A stretch of 64,000 bases of DNA from Streptomyces akebiae (GTDB lineage: Bacteria > Actinomycetota > Actinomycetes > Streptomycetales > Streptomycetaceae). The first letter of the stretch is position 1, and every line of letters begins with the position of its first letter. The stretch lies in NCBI RefSeq assembly GCF_019599145.1, contig NZ_CP080647.1, forward strand, positions 2,046,001 through 2,110,000, in the 5' to 3' direction. This document shows, piece after piece, positions 35,263-42,639 of this stretch. The translations under genes were made by a program, and so were the position numbers. The notes beneath the pieces are model-generated. The model was given only the letters and a program-made list of their open reading frames with translations. It searched no databases and was not told the origin of the DNA.

Positions 35263-37551
35263 GTGGCTGGCCCAACCGATCTCAGTACAGTTCAGGGCAA
35301 CCTGCCAGGGGCCCTCACCACATTCGTGGGTCGGCGGCGCGAGGTCGCCGAGATCCGGCGGCTCCTCAGCGAGGCGAGGCTGGTCACACTCACCGGTGTC
35401 GGAGGCGTGGGCAAGACCCGGTTGGCCCTGGAGGCCGCGTTCGCCGCCCGAACGGGATTCGCTGACGGGGTGTGGCTGGCCGACCTGGCCTCGGTACCGG
35501 ACCCCTCGGAGGTTGCGGGCACGGTCGCGATGGCGCTCGGGGGCCTGGATCTGGGTATCAGGCCTGTCGCCGATCATCTGTCGAGCTATCTTTCCGGTCG
35601 CCAGGTGCTGCTTGTGCTGGACAACTGTGAGCACGTGATCGACGCCTGCGCCGGCCTCGTGCAGTCGCTGCTGTCGAGCGCTCCCGGACTGCGCATTCTG
35701 GCGACGAGCCGCCACATGCTGGCCATCCCGGCCGAGCGTCTGGTCACGGTTCACCCGTTGCCGCAGACCGATGCGGTGGATCTGTTGCGGGATCGCGCCG
35801 CAGCCGTGGGGCCGAAGTTCCAGGTCACCGACAGGAATTGGTCGGCTTGCGCCCGGCTCTGCCGGGAGCTGGACGGGCTTCCGCTGGCCATCGAGCTGGC
35901 AGCGGCACGGCTGCGGACACTCACCGTGGAGCAGGTGGCCGACCGGCTGGAGGACCGGTTCGGCTTGCTCACGAGCGGCAACCGGCTGGGGCCGCCGCGC
36001 CAGCGCAGCCTGAGGGCCATGATCGACTACAGCTACGAACTGTGTGGCCCGGCCGAACAACTGCTGTGGCACCGGCTGTCGGTGTTCTCCGGCAGTTTCA
36101 GCCTCGACGCGGCCGAGGGCGTGTGCTCCGGTGATGGTATGGCCCCGAGCGACGTGATGGACCTGCTGGACCGGTTGGTCAACCAGTCGATCGTGCTCGC
36201 CACGGACAAGCAAGGGCGCCATGCCCGCTACCAACTCCTGGAGGCCATACGCGAGTACGGGCGGGAACGTCTGGCCGAGTCCGGGGAAGAGCAGCTGCTG
36301 CGCCGACGGCACCGCGACTTCTTTCTCGCCCTCGCTCAGCACATCGACGGCGACTGGTGCGGGCCGCGGCAGGCGGAGAACATGGCCCGGCTGCGGGCGG
36401 AACACGGTAACCTTCGGTCCGCGCTGAGGTACCGTGCCGACCCGCGGGCCACGTTGGCACTGGCCGCCGCGCTGCGCTTCCACTGGGTCCTGGGCGGATT
36501 GCTGGGTGAGGGACGCCGTCAGCTGGAGCACGCACTCACCGCCGCGCCCGAGCCGACCCCGGCCCGAGCCGACGGCTTGATTTGCGGCGCCTGGGTAGCA
36601 CTTTGCCAAGGCGATCACGCCGTCACCGAACGGTGGCTCACCGAGGCAGAGAAGCTGGGGGACGATCTGGGCCTGCCGTCGGTGAAGGCCTGGGCGGAAA
36701 CACTGCGCGCCTCTCTGGCGACAAGGCAGGAACGCTGGGCGGAGGCCAGGGCCCTGGCCGAGGCTGCGCTGCCTGCTCAAAGAGCTCTGCAAGACGGGCC
36801 CGGGGAGATATATGCGCTATTGGTGCTGGGCCTCCTCCGCATCCTCCTGCGAGATCCTCGCGCCACGCAGACCTGCCAGGAAACACTCGCCGCCGCGGAA
36901 GCCCACGGCGACCTGATGGGCCGTGGGTACGCGCTGTGGTTGCTGGGCTGGGACGCCTGGGTACGGGGTGACCTGGAGGCCGGCACGAGGTTCGCCCGGT
37001 CGAGCCTCGACACGGGTCGAGGCTTCCACGACTACTTGGGCACGGCACAGGAGCTGGAACTGCTCGCGTGCCTCAGTGCCGACGGTGGACACCACAATCG
37101 GGCGGCCCGGTTGCTCGGGGCCGCAACCGCCGTGTTGCGCGAACTGGGAACCGAGATCGCCGCCGTCAACCCCTATGCAGCCCGGAGTCGCAGGGAATGC
37201 GAGAAAGCGGTTGTACGGGCCCTGGGGCCGCAAGCCTACGGGGCCGCGTTCGACGAAGGCGCACGCCACAGCACCCCGGCCCAGGCGATCGACTACGGAC
37301 TGGGGTCCGACGACACCGGGACCGGCGTCGACACCGCCCCCGACACGGCCACCAACCCGTTGACCCACCGAGAGAACCAAGTGGCCGCTCTGGTGGCACA
37401 GGGCAAGAGCAACCAGCAGATCGCCTCCGCACTCGCACTCTCTCCACGCACGGCGGAGTTCCACATCAAGAACATCCTGGCCAAGCTCGCCTTCGGATCC
37501 CGGGCCCAGATCGCCGCCTGGTGGACAGGCAACCACTCGTCCGCCTCGTAG
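35263..37551 (+). CDS. ATPase-LuxR transcriptional regulator (copy 2)
   Basis: Paralogue of the divergent regulator, 762 residues. GTG at 35263 (VAGPTDLSTVQGNLPGALTT) aligns with its N-terminus; ATG 35173 is an alternative with a 30-residue extension. It has Walker A GVGGVGKT, LLVLDNCEHV, winged region SVFSGSFSLDAAEGVCSGDG, a TPR-like middle, and LuxR HTH LTHRENQVAALVAQGKSNQQ..AEFHIKNILAKL. The two proteins align over their whole length, so they derive from one duplication with inversion. Its target might be itself, its paralogue, the RIP-pectinesterase gene or the convergent sugar-acid operon; none can be decided here. Confidence 0.88.
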   Translation: MAGPTDLSTVQGNLPGALTTFVGRRREVAEIRRLLSEARLVTLTGVGGVGKTRLALEAAFAARTGFADGVWLADLASVPDPSEVAGTVAMALGGLDLGIRPVADHLSSYLSGRQVLLVLDNCEHVIDACAGLVQSLLSSAPGLRILATSRHMLAIPAERLVTVHPLPQTDAVDLLRDRAAAVGPKFQVTDRNWSACARLCRELDGLPLAIELAAARLRTLTVEQVADRLEDRFGLLTSGNRLGPPRQRSLRAMIDYSYELCGPAEQLLWHRLSVFSGSFSLDAAEGVCSGDGMAPSDVMDLLDRLVNQSIVLATDKQGRHARYQLLEAIREYGRERLAESGEEQLLRRRHRDFFLALAQHIDGDWCGPRQAENMARLRAEHGNLRSALRYRADPRATLALAAALRFHWVLGGLLGEGRRQLEHALTAAPEPTPARADGLICGAWVALCQGDHAVTERWLTEAEKLGDDLGLPSVKAWAETLRASLATRQERWAEARALAEAALPAQRALQDGPGEIYALLVLGLLRILLRDPRATQTCQETLAAAEAHGDLMGRGYALWLLGWDAWVRGDLEAGTRFARSSLDTGRGFHDYLGTAQELELLACLSADGGHHNRAARLLGAATAVLRELGTEIAAVNPYAARSRRECEKAVVRALGPQAYGAAFDEGARHSTPAQAIDYGLGSDDTGTGVDTAPDTATNPLTHRENQVAALVAQGKSNQQIASALALSPRTAEFHIKNILAKLAFGSRAQIAAWWTGNHSSAS

Positions 37552-37720
37552 GCAGGACCTCCATCCACTACGGCGAAGCCCGGCCCCGCCAGCGCCAAGT
37601 GTTCGCTGCCCGCGCGCCTCACCCGGCGCCAGCCGCTTTCCCGCATGCTGCCGTCGCCCCGGGTGTGCAGCCTGGTCACTTGCGCTGTGCCAGGAGCCGC
37701 TCATCGGTGCATCCGGGCGG

Positions 37721-38623
37721 TCAAGCGGTGGTGGCCGGACACGGTCGGCGCCAGGAGCAGGCCGCCGTTCCTGCGACCGGTACGGGAACGCTCAGCACCG
37801 CGCCCGAGGCCGCGGTCGGGTTCTTCACCCCGTACCGGGCCGTGGTGACGAACAGCCGGTTGTCACCAGGGTGCAGACACACCGAGGTGGGGTGAGGGGC
37901 GGGCACGGTCAGGGTGTGGAGCAGACGGTCGTCCGGGTGGTACCGGCGGACCGCGCCGACGCCCCACATCGCCACCCAGAGACAGCCCTCGTCGTCGACG
38001 GTCATTCCGTCGGGGCTGCCTTCGCCGGCACGCAGTCGGGCGAAGGTCTCCGGACTGCCGGCGAGGTCGCCCGAGAGCGGAGTGATCCGGCAGCGCAGGA
38101 TGGTGCCGACCGCCGTGTCGGCGAGGTACATGGTCGTGCCGTCGGCGGTGAAGGCCGAGCCGTTGGCGATGGTCAGGCCGTCGAGGGCGCGCACCACCGT
38201 GCCGTCGGGGTCCGTTCGGTAGAGCGAGCCCGCGCCGGGGGTGCCGTCGTAGGCCATGCTGCCGGCCCAGAAGCGGCCGGCGGGGTCCGCGACGCCGTCG
38301 TTCATACGGCTGGGGAGCGGGGTGCGGTCCTCGGGGCGGTCCAGCCATTGCAGTGCGCCGTCGGCGGTGAGCAGCGCGATGCCGGTGCCCGCGGCGGCGA
38401 TCCACGCCCCGGGCCGGTCCCCCACCGGCGCGACGGCGCCCAACGGCACGTCCAGTCGGGCCAGTTGGCGCGGCGTCGCCGGCTCGGTGCCGTCGGGGAG
38501 TTCGAAGAGCCGGCCGCTGAGGAGGTCGACGTACACGTACCGGCCGTCGACCCAGCGGCCGCCCTCGGCGAGTTCGTACGCGCCGTCCACGACGACCGCC
38601 GTCGGCGCTGATGCAGATATCAT
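37721..38623 (-). CDS. SMP-30/gluconolactonase-family lactonase
   Basis: Six-bladed beta-propeller lactonase of 300 residues (SMP-30/gluconolactonase/LRE family), opening sugar-acid lactones such as galactono- or arabinonolactone. ATG at 38623. Metal-site features include an N-terminal AEGGRW (Glu), SRMNDG (Asn in the divalent metal site), TIANGSAF and GSPDGMTVDDEGCLWVA (Asp). The last ~15 residues (SWRRPCPATTA) are unlike the family, so the C-terminus may be frameshifted. It is third in an aldolase-kinase-lactonase operon, 15 nt after the kinase. The set fits oxidation of galactose or a similar sugar to the acid and its dehydrated KDG-type product, though no dehydratase is present. Confidence 0.85.
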   Translation of the reverse strand: MISASAPTAVVVDGAYELAEGGRWVDGRYVYVDLLSGRLFELPDGTEPATPRQLARLDVPLGAVAPVGDRPGAWIAAAGTGIALLTADGALQWLDRPEDRTPLPSRMNDGVADPAGRFWAGSMAYDGTPGAGSLYRTDPDGTVVRALDGLTIANGSAFTADGTTMYLADTAVGTILRCRITPLSGDLAGSPETFARLRAGEGSPDGMTVDDEGCLWVAMWGVGAVRRYHPDDRLLHTLTVPAPHPTSVCLHPGDNRLFVTTARYGVKNPTAASGAVLSVPVPVAGTAACSWRRPCPATTA

Positions 38624-38638
38624 GATCAGTTCTCCGGG

Positions 38639-39595
38639 TCAGCGAATGGTCGTGCCGTCGGGCTCGTCGAACAGGCCGAGTTCGTCCCGCGTCGGCAGGC
38701 CCTCCCAGTCACCCCGGGTGGCGACGGCGAAGGCCGCGGTGGTGACCGCCCGGTGCAGCCGGCCGGGGATGTCCGCGCCGTCCAGGAGTCCGGAGAGGTA
38801 TCCGGCCACGAAGGCGTCGCCCGCGCCGACCAGGTCGACGGCGTCAACCTCTCGCGCGGCACGGTCGGTTGCGCCGTCGGCGGTGAAGACCGTCGCACCG
38901 TGGGCGCCCCGCTTGACGATCACCTCGGAGACGCCTGCCGCCAGCACGCCGTGCACGGCCTCGGACTCGCCCGCACCGGGCGCTTCGTGCACCAACGGCA
39001 GCTCGTCCTCGGAGGCGATGAGCAGGTCCGTATGGTCCAGGACCGGTCGCAGTGCGGTGCGGGCGCGCTCTGACGTCCACAGCCGGGAGCGGTGGTTGAC
39101 GTCGAGACATACGGTGACACCGCTCTCGCGGGCGGCCCTGGCGGCGGCCAGGACCGCCTCGGCCGCCGACGGACCGAGCGCCGGCGTGATGCCGGTCAGA
39201 TGCAGCACGCGGGCCCCGGAGGCCAACGCGAGCAGTACGTCGTCCGGTGCGACTGCCGAACCCGCGGAACCCTCCCGGTAGTAACTGACTCGGGTCAGCG
39301 TTCCCAGACGAGGTTCGGTCAGCAGCAGCCCGGTGGGCCGGCTGGTGTCGTCGGTGACCGCGAAGTCGGTGTCGACACCCTCGGCCCGCAGCGTGCGCAG
39401 GACCAGCGCGCCGAGTTCGTCCGCACCGACGCGGCCGGCCCAGCGCACCCGGTGGCCGAGCCGGGCGAGGCCGATCGCGACATTCGACTCGGCTCCGGCT
39501 ACGGACAGGCCGAGGCTGCCGCCCAGCCGCAGCGCGCCGTGGGCCCGGAGCGCCGCCATCGTCTCGCCGAAGGTCACCACTTCCGGTGATGTCAC
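38639..39595 (-). CDS. kdgK: PfkB-family sugar kinase, probable 2-keto-3-deoxygluconate kinase
   Basis: PfkB kinase of 318 residues, likely phosphorylating 2-keto-3-deoxygluconate (or the galacto form) to KDPG. ATG at 39595 overlaps the aldolase stop (ATGA). The N-terminus VVTFGETMAALRAHG and GAESNVAIGLARLG are typical of KdgK, and the C-terminal signature DLVGAGDAFVAGYLSG carries the catalytic Asp. The substrate assignment relies on the adjacent KDPG aldolase and lactonase. Gene order (aldolase, kinase, lactonase) and overlaps indicate one transcript. Because the aldolase is frameshifted, pathway flux may depend on a copy elsewhere. Confidence 0.87.
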   Translation of the reverse strand: MTSPEVVTFGETMAALRAHGALRLGGSLGLSVAGAESNVAIGLARLGHRVRWAGRVGADELGALVLRTLRAEGVDTDFAVTDDTSRPTGLLLTEPRLGTLTRVSYYREGSAGSAVAPDDVLLALASGARVLHLTGITPALGPSAAEAVLAAARAARESGVTVCLDVNHRSRLWTSERARTALRPVLDHTDLLIASEDELPLVHEAPGAGESEAVHGVLAAGVSEVIVKRGAHGATVFTADGATDRAAREVDAVDLVGAGDAFVAGYLSGLLDGADIPGRLHRAVTTAAFAVATRGDWEGLPTRDELGLFDEPDGTTIR

Positions 39596-40202
39596 GGCCT
39601 CTCCCCCGCAACCGTCTTGCGGAACTCGGCCGCGCGGGCGCGCAGTTGCTCCAGGTCGCCGCCGTCGGCCGCGTCCCCGACGAGCGGTGAGCCGACGCCG
39701 ACGGCGAGAGCGCCCCGGTCGAGGTAGTCACGGGCGGCCTGCGCGTCCACTCCGCCGACGGGCACGAAGGGCACCTCGGGGAACGGGTCGCGCAGAGCCT
39801 TCAGATAGCCGGGACCGCCGAGGGAGCCGGGAAAGAGCTTGATCGCGTCGGCGCCGCGCGCGAGGGCGGCTTCGATCTCGGTCGGTGTCAGGGCTCCCAT
39901 CAGCACGGGTACGCCGCAGGGCTCCAGTCCCTCGACCAGGGCCGGGGTGACGAGGAAGGAGGCGCCCGCGTCGACGGCGCGGGCGGCGTCCTCGGCCAAG
40001 CGCACGGTGCCGGCGCCGAGCAGCGCGTCGGAGCCGAGTTCGGTTCGCGCCTGCCGGATCACGGTCGGGCGTCGGCGGTGGTCAGCGAGACCTCGACGGC
40101 CGCGATGCCCTCCCCCGAGAGGGTCCGTACGGTGCTCAGGGCCGCAGCGGGATCCTTGCCGCGGACGATCGCCAACAGGCGGTGGGCGCCGAGCGATTCC
40201 AC
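39592..40202 (-). pseudogene. eda: 2-keto-3-deoxy-phosphogluconate aldolase, frameshifted
   Basis: Class I aldolase cleaving KDPG to pyruvate and glyceraldehyde-3-phosphate. The N-terminal part (VESLGAHRLLAIVRGKDPAA, EVSLTTADA) ends at TGA 40061-40059. The remainder (VIRQARTELGSDALLGAGTV to the stop at 39592, including Schiff-base region DAIKLFPGS) is in another frame beginning with GTG 40062. A single missing base after TTADA explains the split; a sequencing error is equally possible. The GTGA overlap could let both halves be translated separately. The start is uncertain: GTG 40202 is taken because further upstream lies unrelated remnant DNA. A normal ~205-residue product would need the frame restored. 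Confidence 0.75.
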
Positions 40203-40239
40203 CAGGTTCAGCGGCCCGCTCGGCCAGACAACCCGCGGA

Positions 40240-40533
40240 TGATCAGCCGTGCCGCTGGCTGCGACGGGATCTCTCCCAACCCGGACGACCACACGCTAAC
40301 CCCCGCGGAGGTCGCTGGCATCCGCCAGACATTGCACCGCGCCGGCCTGACGACCAACCGGTCCTTCGACATCGCCATGCGCGGCAACGCCAGTCCTGCA
40401 TAGCAGGAAGACAAAAACGTGGACCTCAAGGGACTCGCCGAGGCCCGCACCACCTGACGGCTGGAGTCCCTGATCCGCTTCGCCCAGCTGGAACTGTCGA
40501 TGGAGGTCACCGACGCCTGTCCGCCTCGCGGGT
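40240..40533 (+). pseudogene. C-terminal remnant of an LLM-class flavin oxidoreductase
   Basis: The plus strand reads DGISPNPDDHTLTPAEVAGI, then LTTNRSFDIAMRGNASPA, a stop, then VDLKGLAEA, a second stop, then RLESLIRFAQLELSMEVTD. These are the C-terminal blocks of luciferase-like flavin monooxygenases (D.SP.P.. TPAEVA.LR, DIAV.G.). Two in-frame stops kill it. It lies antisense at the upstream edge of the aldolase gene. Confidence 0.55.
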
Positions 40534-40563
40534 AAGCGGCGTCGACGACCGCGTGTAGCACCC

Positions 40564-40590
40564 GATCCCCGGTTAGCCAAACCGGGGATC
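40564..40590. terminator. Hairpin between LLM remnant and nuclease gene
   Basis: 11-bp perfect stem (40564-40574 with 40580-40590) with AGCCA loop. It lies 115 nt past the minus-strand stop of the nuclease gene at 40706 and could terminate that gene. Confidence 0.55.
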
Positions 40591-40705
40591 ATCCGCACCA
40601 TTGATAGTCCACCGCCACGTCCTGACCACCACGTCGAGAGGCAGCGCCACGACGACAACCCACAACCACACGCTCCGCCGGACCAACCACTTGGAGGAGA
40701 AGCCG

Positions 40706-41593
40706 CTACGCCGCGGCGTAGCTGAGGCGGAACAGGTCCTGGGCGCGCTCCAGGTCCCGCTCCGTACGCAACTGCACCTCAAGGTCGCCCGTGCCGTGGT
40801 GGCCGAGCCGCGTCACGTCGCGGGTGAACCCGGGAACGAGGTCGACCCCCTTCGGATCCGCCTTGAGATAGACGAGCAGCTTGGACTTCTGCGGCGGACA
40901 GACGCAGGCGAAATTCCGCAGCCGCTGGTAGGCACAGTAGGTCTGGCGCGGGACCCGGGTGATGCCGTCCCCGAGGCCGAGCAGGATCTCGTCGACCGCC
41001 GCGGCCATGTCCGTCATCGCGCCGTCTCGCCTTCGGGCACTCGGCACTGCGGACGCCCGTCGACGGGCCGTCCTGGAGGCAGCCGCGCGTCCGGTGACGG
41101 AGGCCACGGTCTCAAGGCCAAAGTACTCAGTGCCGAAAAAGCGGTAGCGGACCAGGTCGATGCTGCGCCGGTGCTCGCGTACGGCGTGCACGTCGTAACG
41201 GGTGAAGTCGCCAGCCACGCAGATCAGCCTGGGCGCTCTCCACAGCACCTGGGCCGCGGCCGCGACCCCGAGCCGGTCGCGAACCAAGTGCTGGTACTCG
41301 CTCCGGTGGTCCATCAGCCAGCTCAAATAGTAGAGCCCCTGATGGATCACCCCTGCGTCGGTGCCGCGCTTGTACTCAACGATCACCGGTGCCCCGTTCT
41401 CGTCGATCCCCAGCGAGTCGATCCGGCCGCCGTGGACCGGACCGGTGCTGTACTCGGTCGCCAGGAAGCGGACATCGAGCAGTGCCTCCATGTTGGCCTC
41501 GACGAGACTCTGCACATCCGCCTCGGCATCAGCAAGGCGAGGCATGACCTCCGTCACGCCGCCTTTCATTTTGTAGAGCTTCAGGTCCGGCAC
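40706..41593 (-). CDS. PD-(D/E)xK nuclease-like protein with DUF5655-type C-terminus
   Basis: A 295-residue protein. GTG at 41593 has GGAGG five bases upstream. The N-terminal half has the pattern of a PD-(D/E)xK nuclease core: a helix (SLVEANMEALLDVRFLATEY), GGRIDSLGIDENG (Asp59) and VIVEYKRG (Glu73, Lys75), then a Gln-containing helix (VIHQGLYYLSWL). The C-terminal half resembles DUF5655: QTYCAYQRLRNFACV, LLVYLKADPKGV and GHHGTGDLEVQL. Such proteins occur singly in actinobacteria and are often annotated as DUF91/DUF5655 endonucleases. It is adjacent to the excisionase-like gene and the Argonaute operon, so a DNA-directed defence role is possible but inferred. Confidence 0.7.
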   Translation of the reverse strand: MPDLKLYKMKGGVTEVMPRLADAEADVQSLVEANMEALLDVRFLATEYSTGPVHGGRIDSLGIDENGAPVIVEYKRGTDAGVIHQGLYYLSWLMDHRSEYQHLVRDRLGVAAAAQVLWRAPRLICVAGDFTRYDVHAVREHRRSIDLVRYRFFGTEYFGLETVASVTGRAAASRTARRRASAVPSARRRDGAMTDMAAAVDEILLGLGDGITRVPRQTYCAYQRLRNFACVCPPQKSKLLVYLKADPKGVDLVPGFTRDVTRLGHHGTGDLEVQLRTERDLERAQDLFRLSYAAA

Positions 41594-41967
41594 TGTCCCT
41601 CCCGTGCAGCCAGTGTGGCGAACGGTCAACAACAAGGGCTGACGAGTTTATTTCCGGCTATTCCACAGCCTGGTCCCAGGCATCCCCGGGACACTTCAAA
41701 CGAGGCAGATCCGTAGGACATTTCCGAGTGGCGGGACATGCGCGGGACCGCGGGACTGACTTTCCGTCGCTGGCTTGCACATCGATATCAACCTCAGTGC
41801 GCGATGCGGGGTCACATCACTCACGTCACTTGCTGTTTTGACCAATGTCCGTACCGCTGTGCAGCCCACCAACCCGCCACACGCATCAGAGCCACATTTT
41901 CGCGGCAGTTTCAAATACCACCGACTGCGCATAAGCAGCGCCGTCATATAGAACTGGAGAATCCGAT
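41594..41967. other. Lower-GC intergenic region
   Basis: 374 nt, visibly less GC-rich than the surroundings, with AT-rich patches such as GAGTTTATTTCCGGC. It lies between the nuclease gene (reading left) and the HTH gene (reading right), so it probably contains two divergent promoters. No gene, tRNA or attachment-site core was recognised. Confidence 0.45.
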
Positions 41968-42243
41968 ATGCAGGGGCAGACCAACGAATTGGAAGGGGCC
42001 CAGTACAGCCCTACTCACATCCGCGCGACTTGGCAGGGAACGGGGAGCGTGGAGGAGGCTTCCAGGGCGTTCGGGTTCTCACGGGCGAAGGGCTACGACC
42101 TGGCTCGTCGTGGGGAGTTCCCGTGCCGTGTGCTACGCGTCGGCCGTAGCACACGTGTCGTCACCGCCTCCTTGCTTCGCGTGCTCGAAAGCGGAGAGCC
42201 GGAGTACAACGGTGCCCCCGCCGCACGCTGCACGCCCTCGTAG
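41968..42243 (+). CDS. Small excisionase-like HTH protein
   Basis: A 91-residue protein starting at ATG 41968 after GGAG at 41956-41959. The centre reads SVEEASRAFGFSRAKGYDLA then RRGEFPCRVLRVGRSTRVV, the winged-HTH pattern of MerR/excisionase-type proteins common in actinobacterial integrative elements. Its 3' half lies in direct repeat A (42106-42305), and a diverged copy of the same 3' half recurs at 45422-45560 on the far side of the Argonaute operon. This suggests the gene belonged to an integrative element, or that recombination occurred inside it. No integrase is in the window. Confidence 0.7.
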   Translation: MQGQTNELEGAQYSPTHIRATWQGTGSVEEASRAFGFSRAKGYDLARRGEFPCRVLRVGRSTRVVTASLLRVLESGEPEYNGAPAARCTPS

Positions 42244-42305
42244 CACCGCAGCTCGCAAAGCCCCGCCGGAGCAGGTGGCTCCCCGGCGGGGCTCGTCGTC
42301 TCACG
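42106..42305 (+). repeat. Direct repeat A flanking the Argonaute cassette
   Basis: About 200 nt matching 45422-45603 at roughly 75-80% identity by eye. It spans the 3' half of the HTH gene and its terminator. Inside is a palindrome with 11-bp arms at 42127-42137 and 42145-42155 around a 7-nt CGTCGGC spacer. The same palindrome occurs in repeat B with one covarying pair (T:A here, C:G there). Confidence 0.75.
42259..42293. terminator. Terminator after the HTH gene (repeat A)
   Basis: 11-bp perfect stem AGCCCCGCCGG (42259-42269) with 42283-42293 and a 13-nt loop, 16 nt past the HTH stop. Confidence 0.65.
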
Positions 42306-42441
42306 GAAGCCCCTATAGCGGGGGCCTGTATGAAGGCGAACCACGTCGTGCCACGAGGGCCGCGACGGCACAGGTCACGTCCCGGCTGAGCGCAGCGCTC
42401 GGCACCGGACGACATCACGGCGAGGCAGACATCCGTGCGGA

Positions 42442-42639
42442 TCAGTACGGTGGCCTGCCGAACCTCGGTGAACTGCCACGCCCACCCCTCCAGCCGCCAG
42501 TCGGTAGATGCGCGGGTCCGGTTTGACCAGTCCCACGCGCGCTGTTGACGACGTTGTCCATGAGGTCCGTCAGGTCGAGGACCGCAAAAGTGGTTTCTCC
42601 AACGGCGTGCCCGGCAGCCACGGTCACAGGGATCCGCAT
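42442..42639 (-). CDS. Possible small protein directly after the Argonaute gene
   Basis: A 65-residue open frame whose ATG (42639) immediately follows the Argonaute stop (TAG then ATG). The first ~32 residues (MRIPVTVAAGHAVGETTFAV, LDLTDLMDNVV) look protein-like; the remainder is Gly/Arg/Pro-rich and may be read-out. There is no clear ribosome binding site, but translational coupling is possible. It may be the start of a truncated third gene of the operon, or spurious. No function assigned. Confidence 0.3.
   Translation of the reverse strand: MRIPVTVAAGHAVGETTFAVLDLTDLMDNVVNSARGTGQTGPAHLPTGGWRGGRGSSPRFGRPPY

Noticed and set aside
34711..36792. A 693-residue minus-strand frame opposite the second ATPase-LuxR gene
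   Set aside because: Low-complexity antisense shadow typical of high-GC DNA; the plus strand carries all motifs.
41594..41967. Possible attachment site for an integrative element
   Set aside because: No tRNA 3' end, integrase gene or matching core sequence was found. Only the lower GC content is suggestive.
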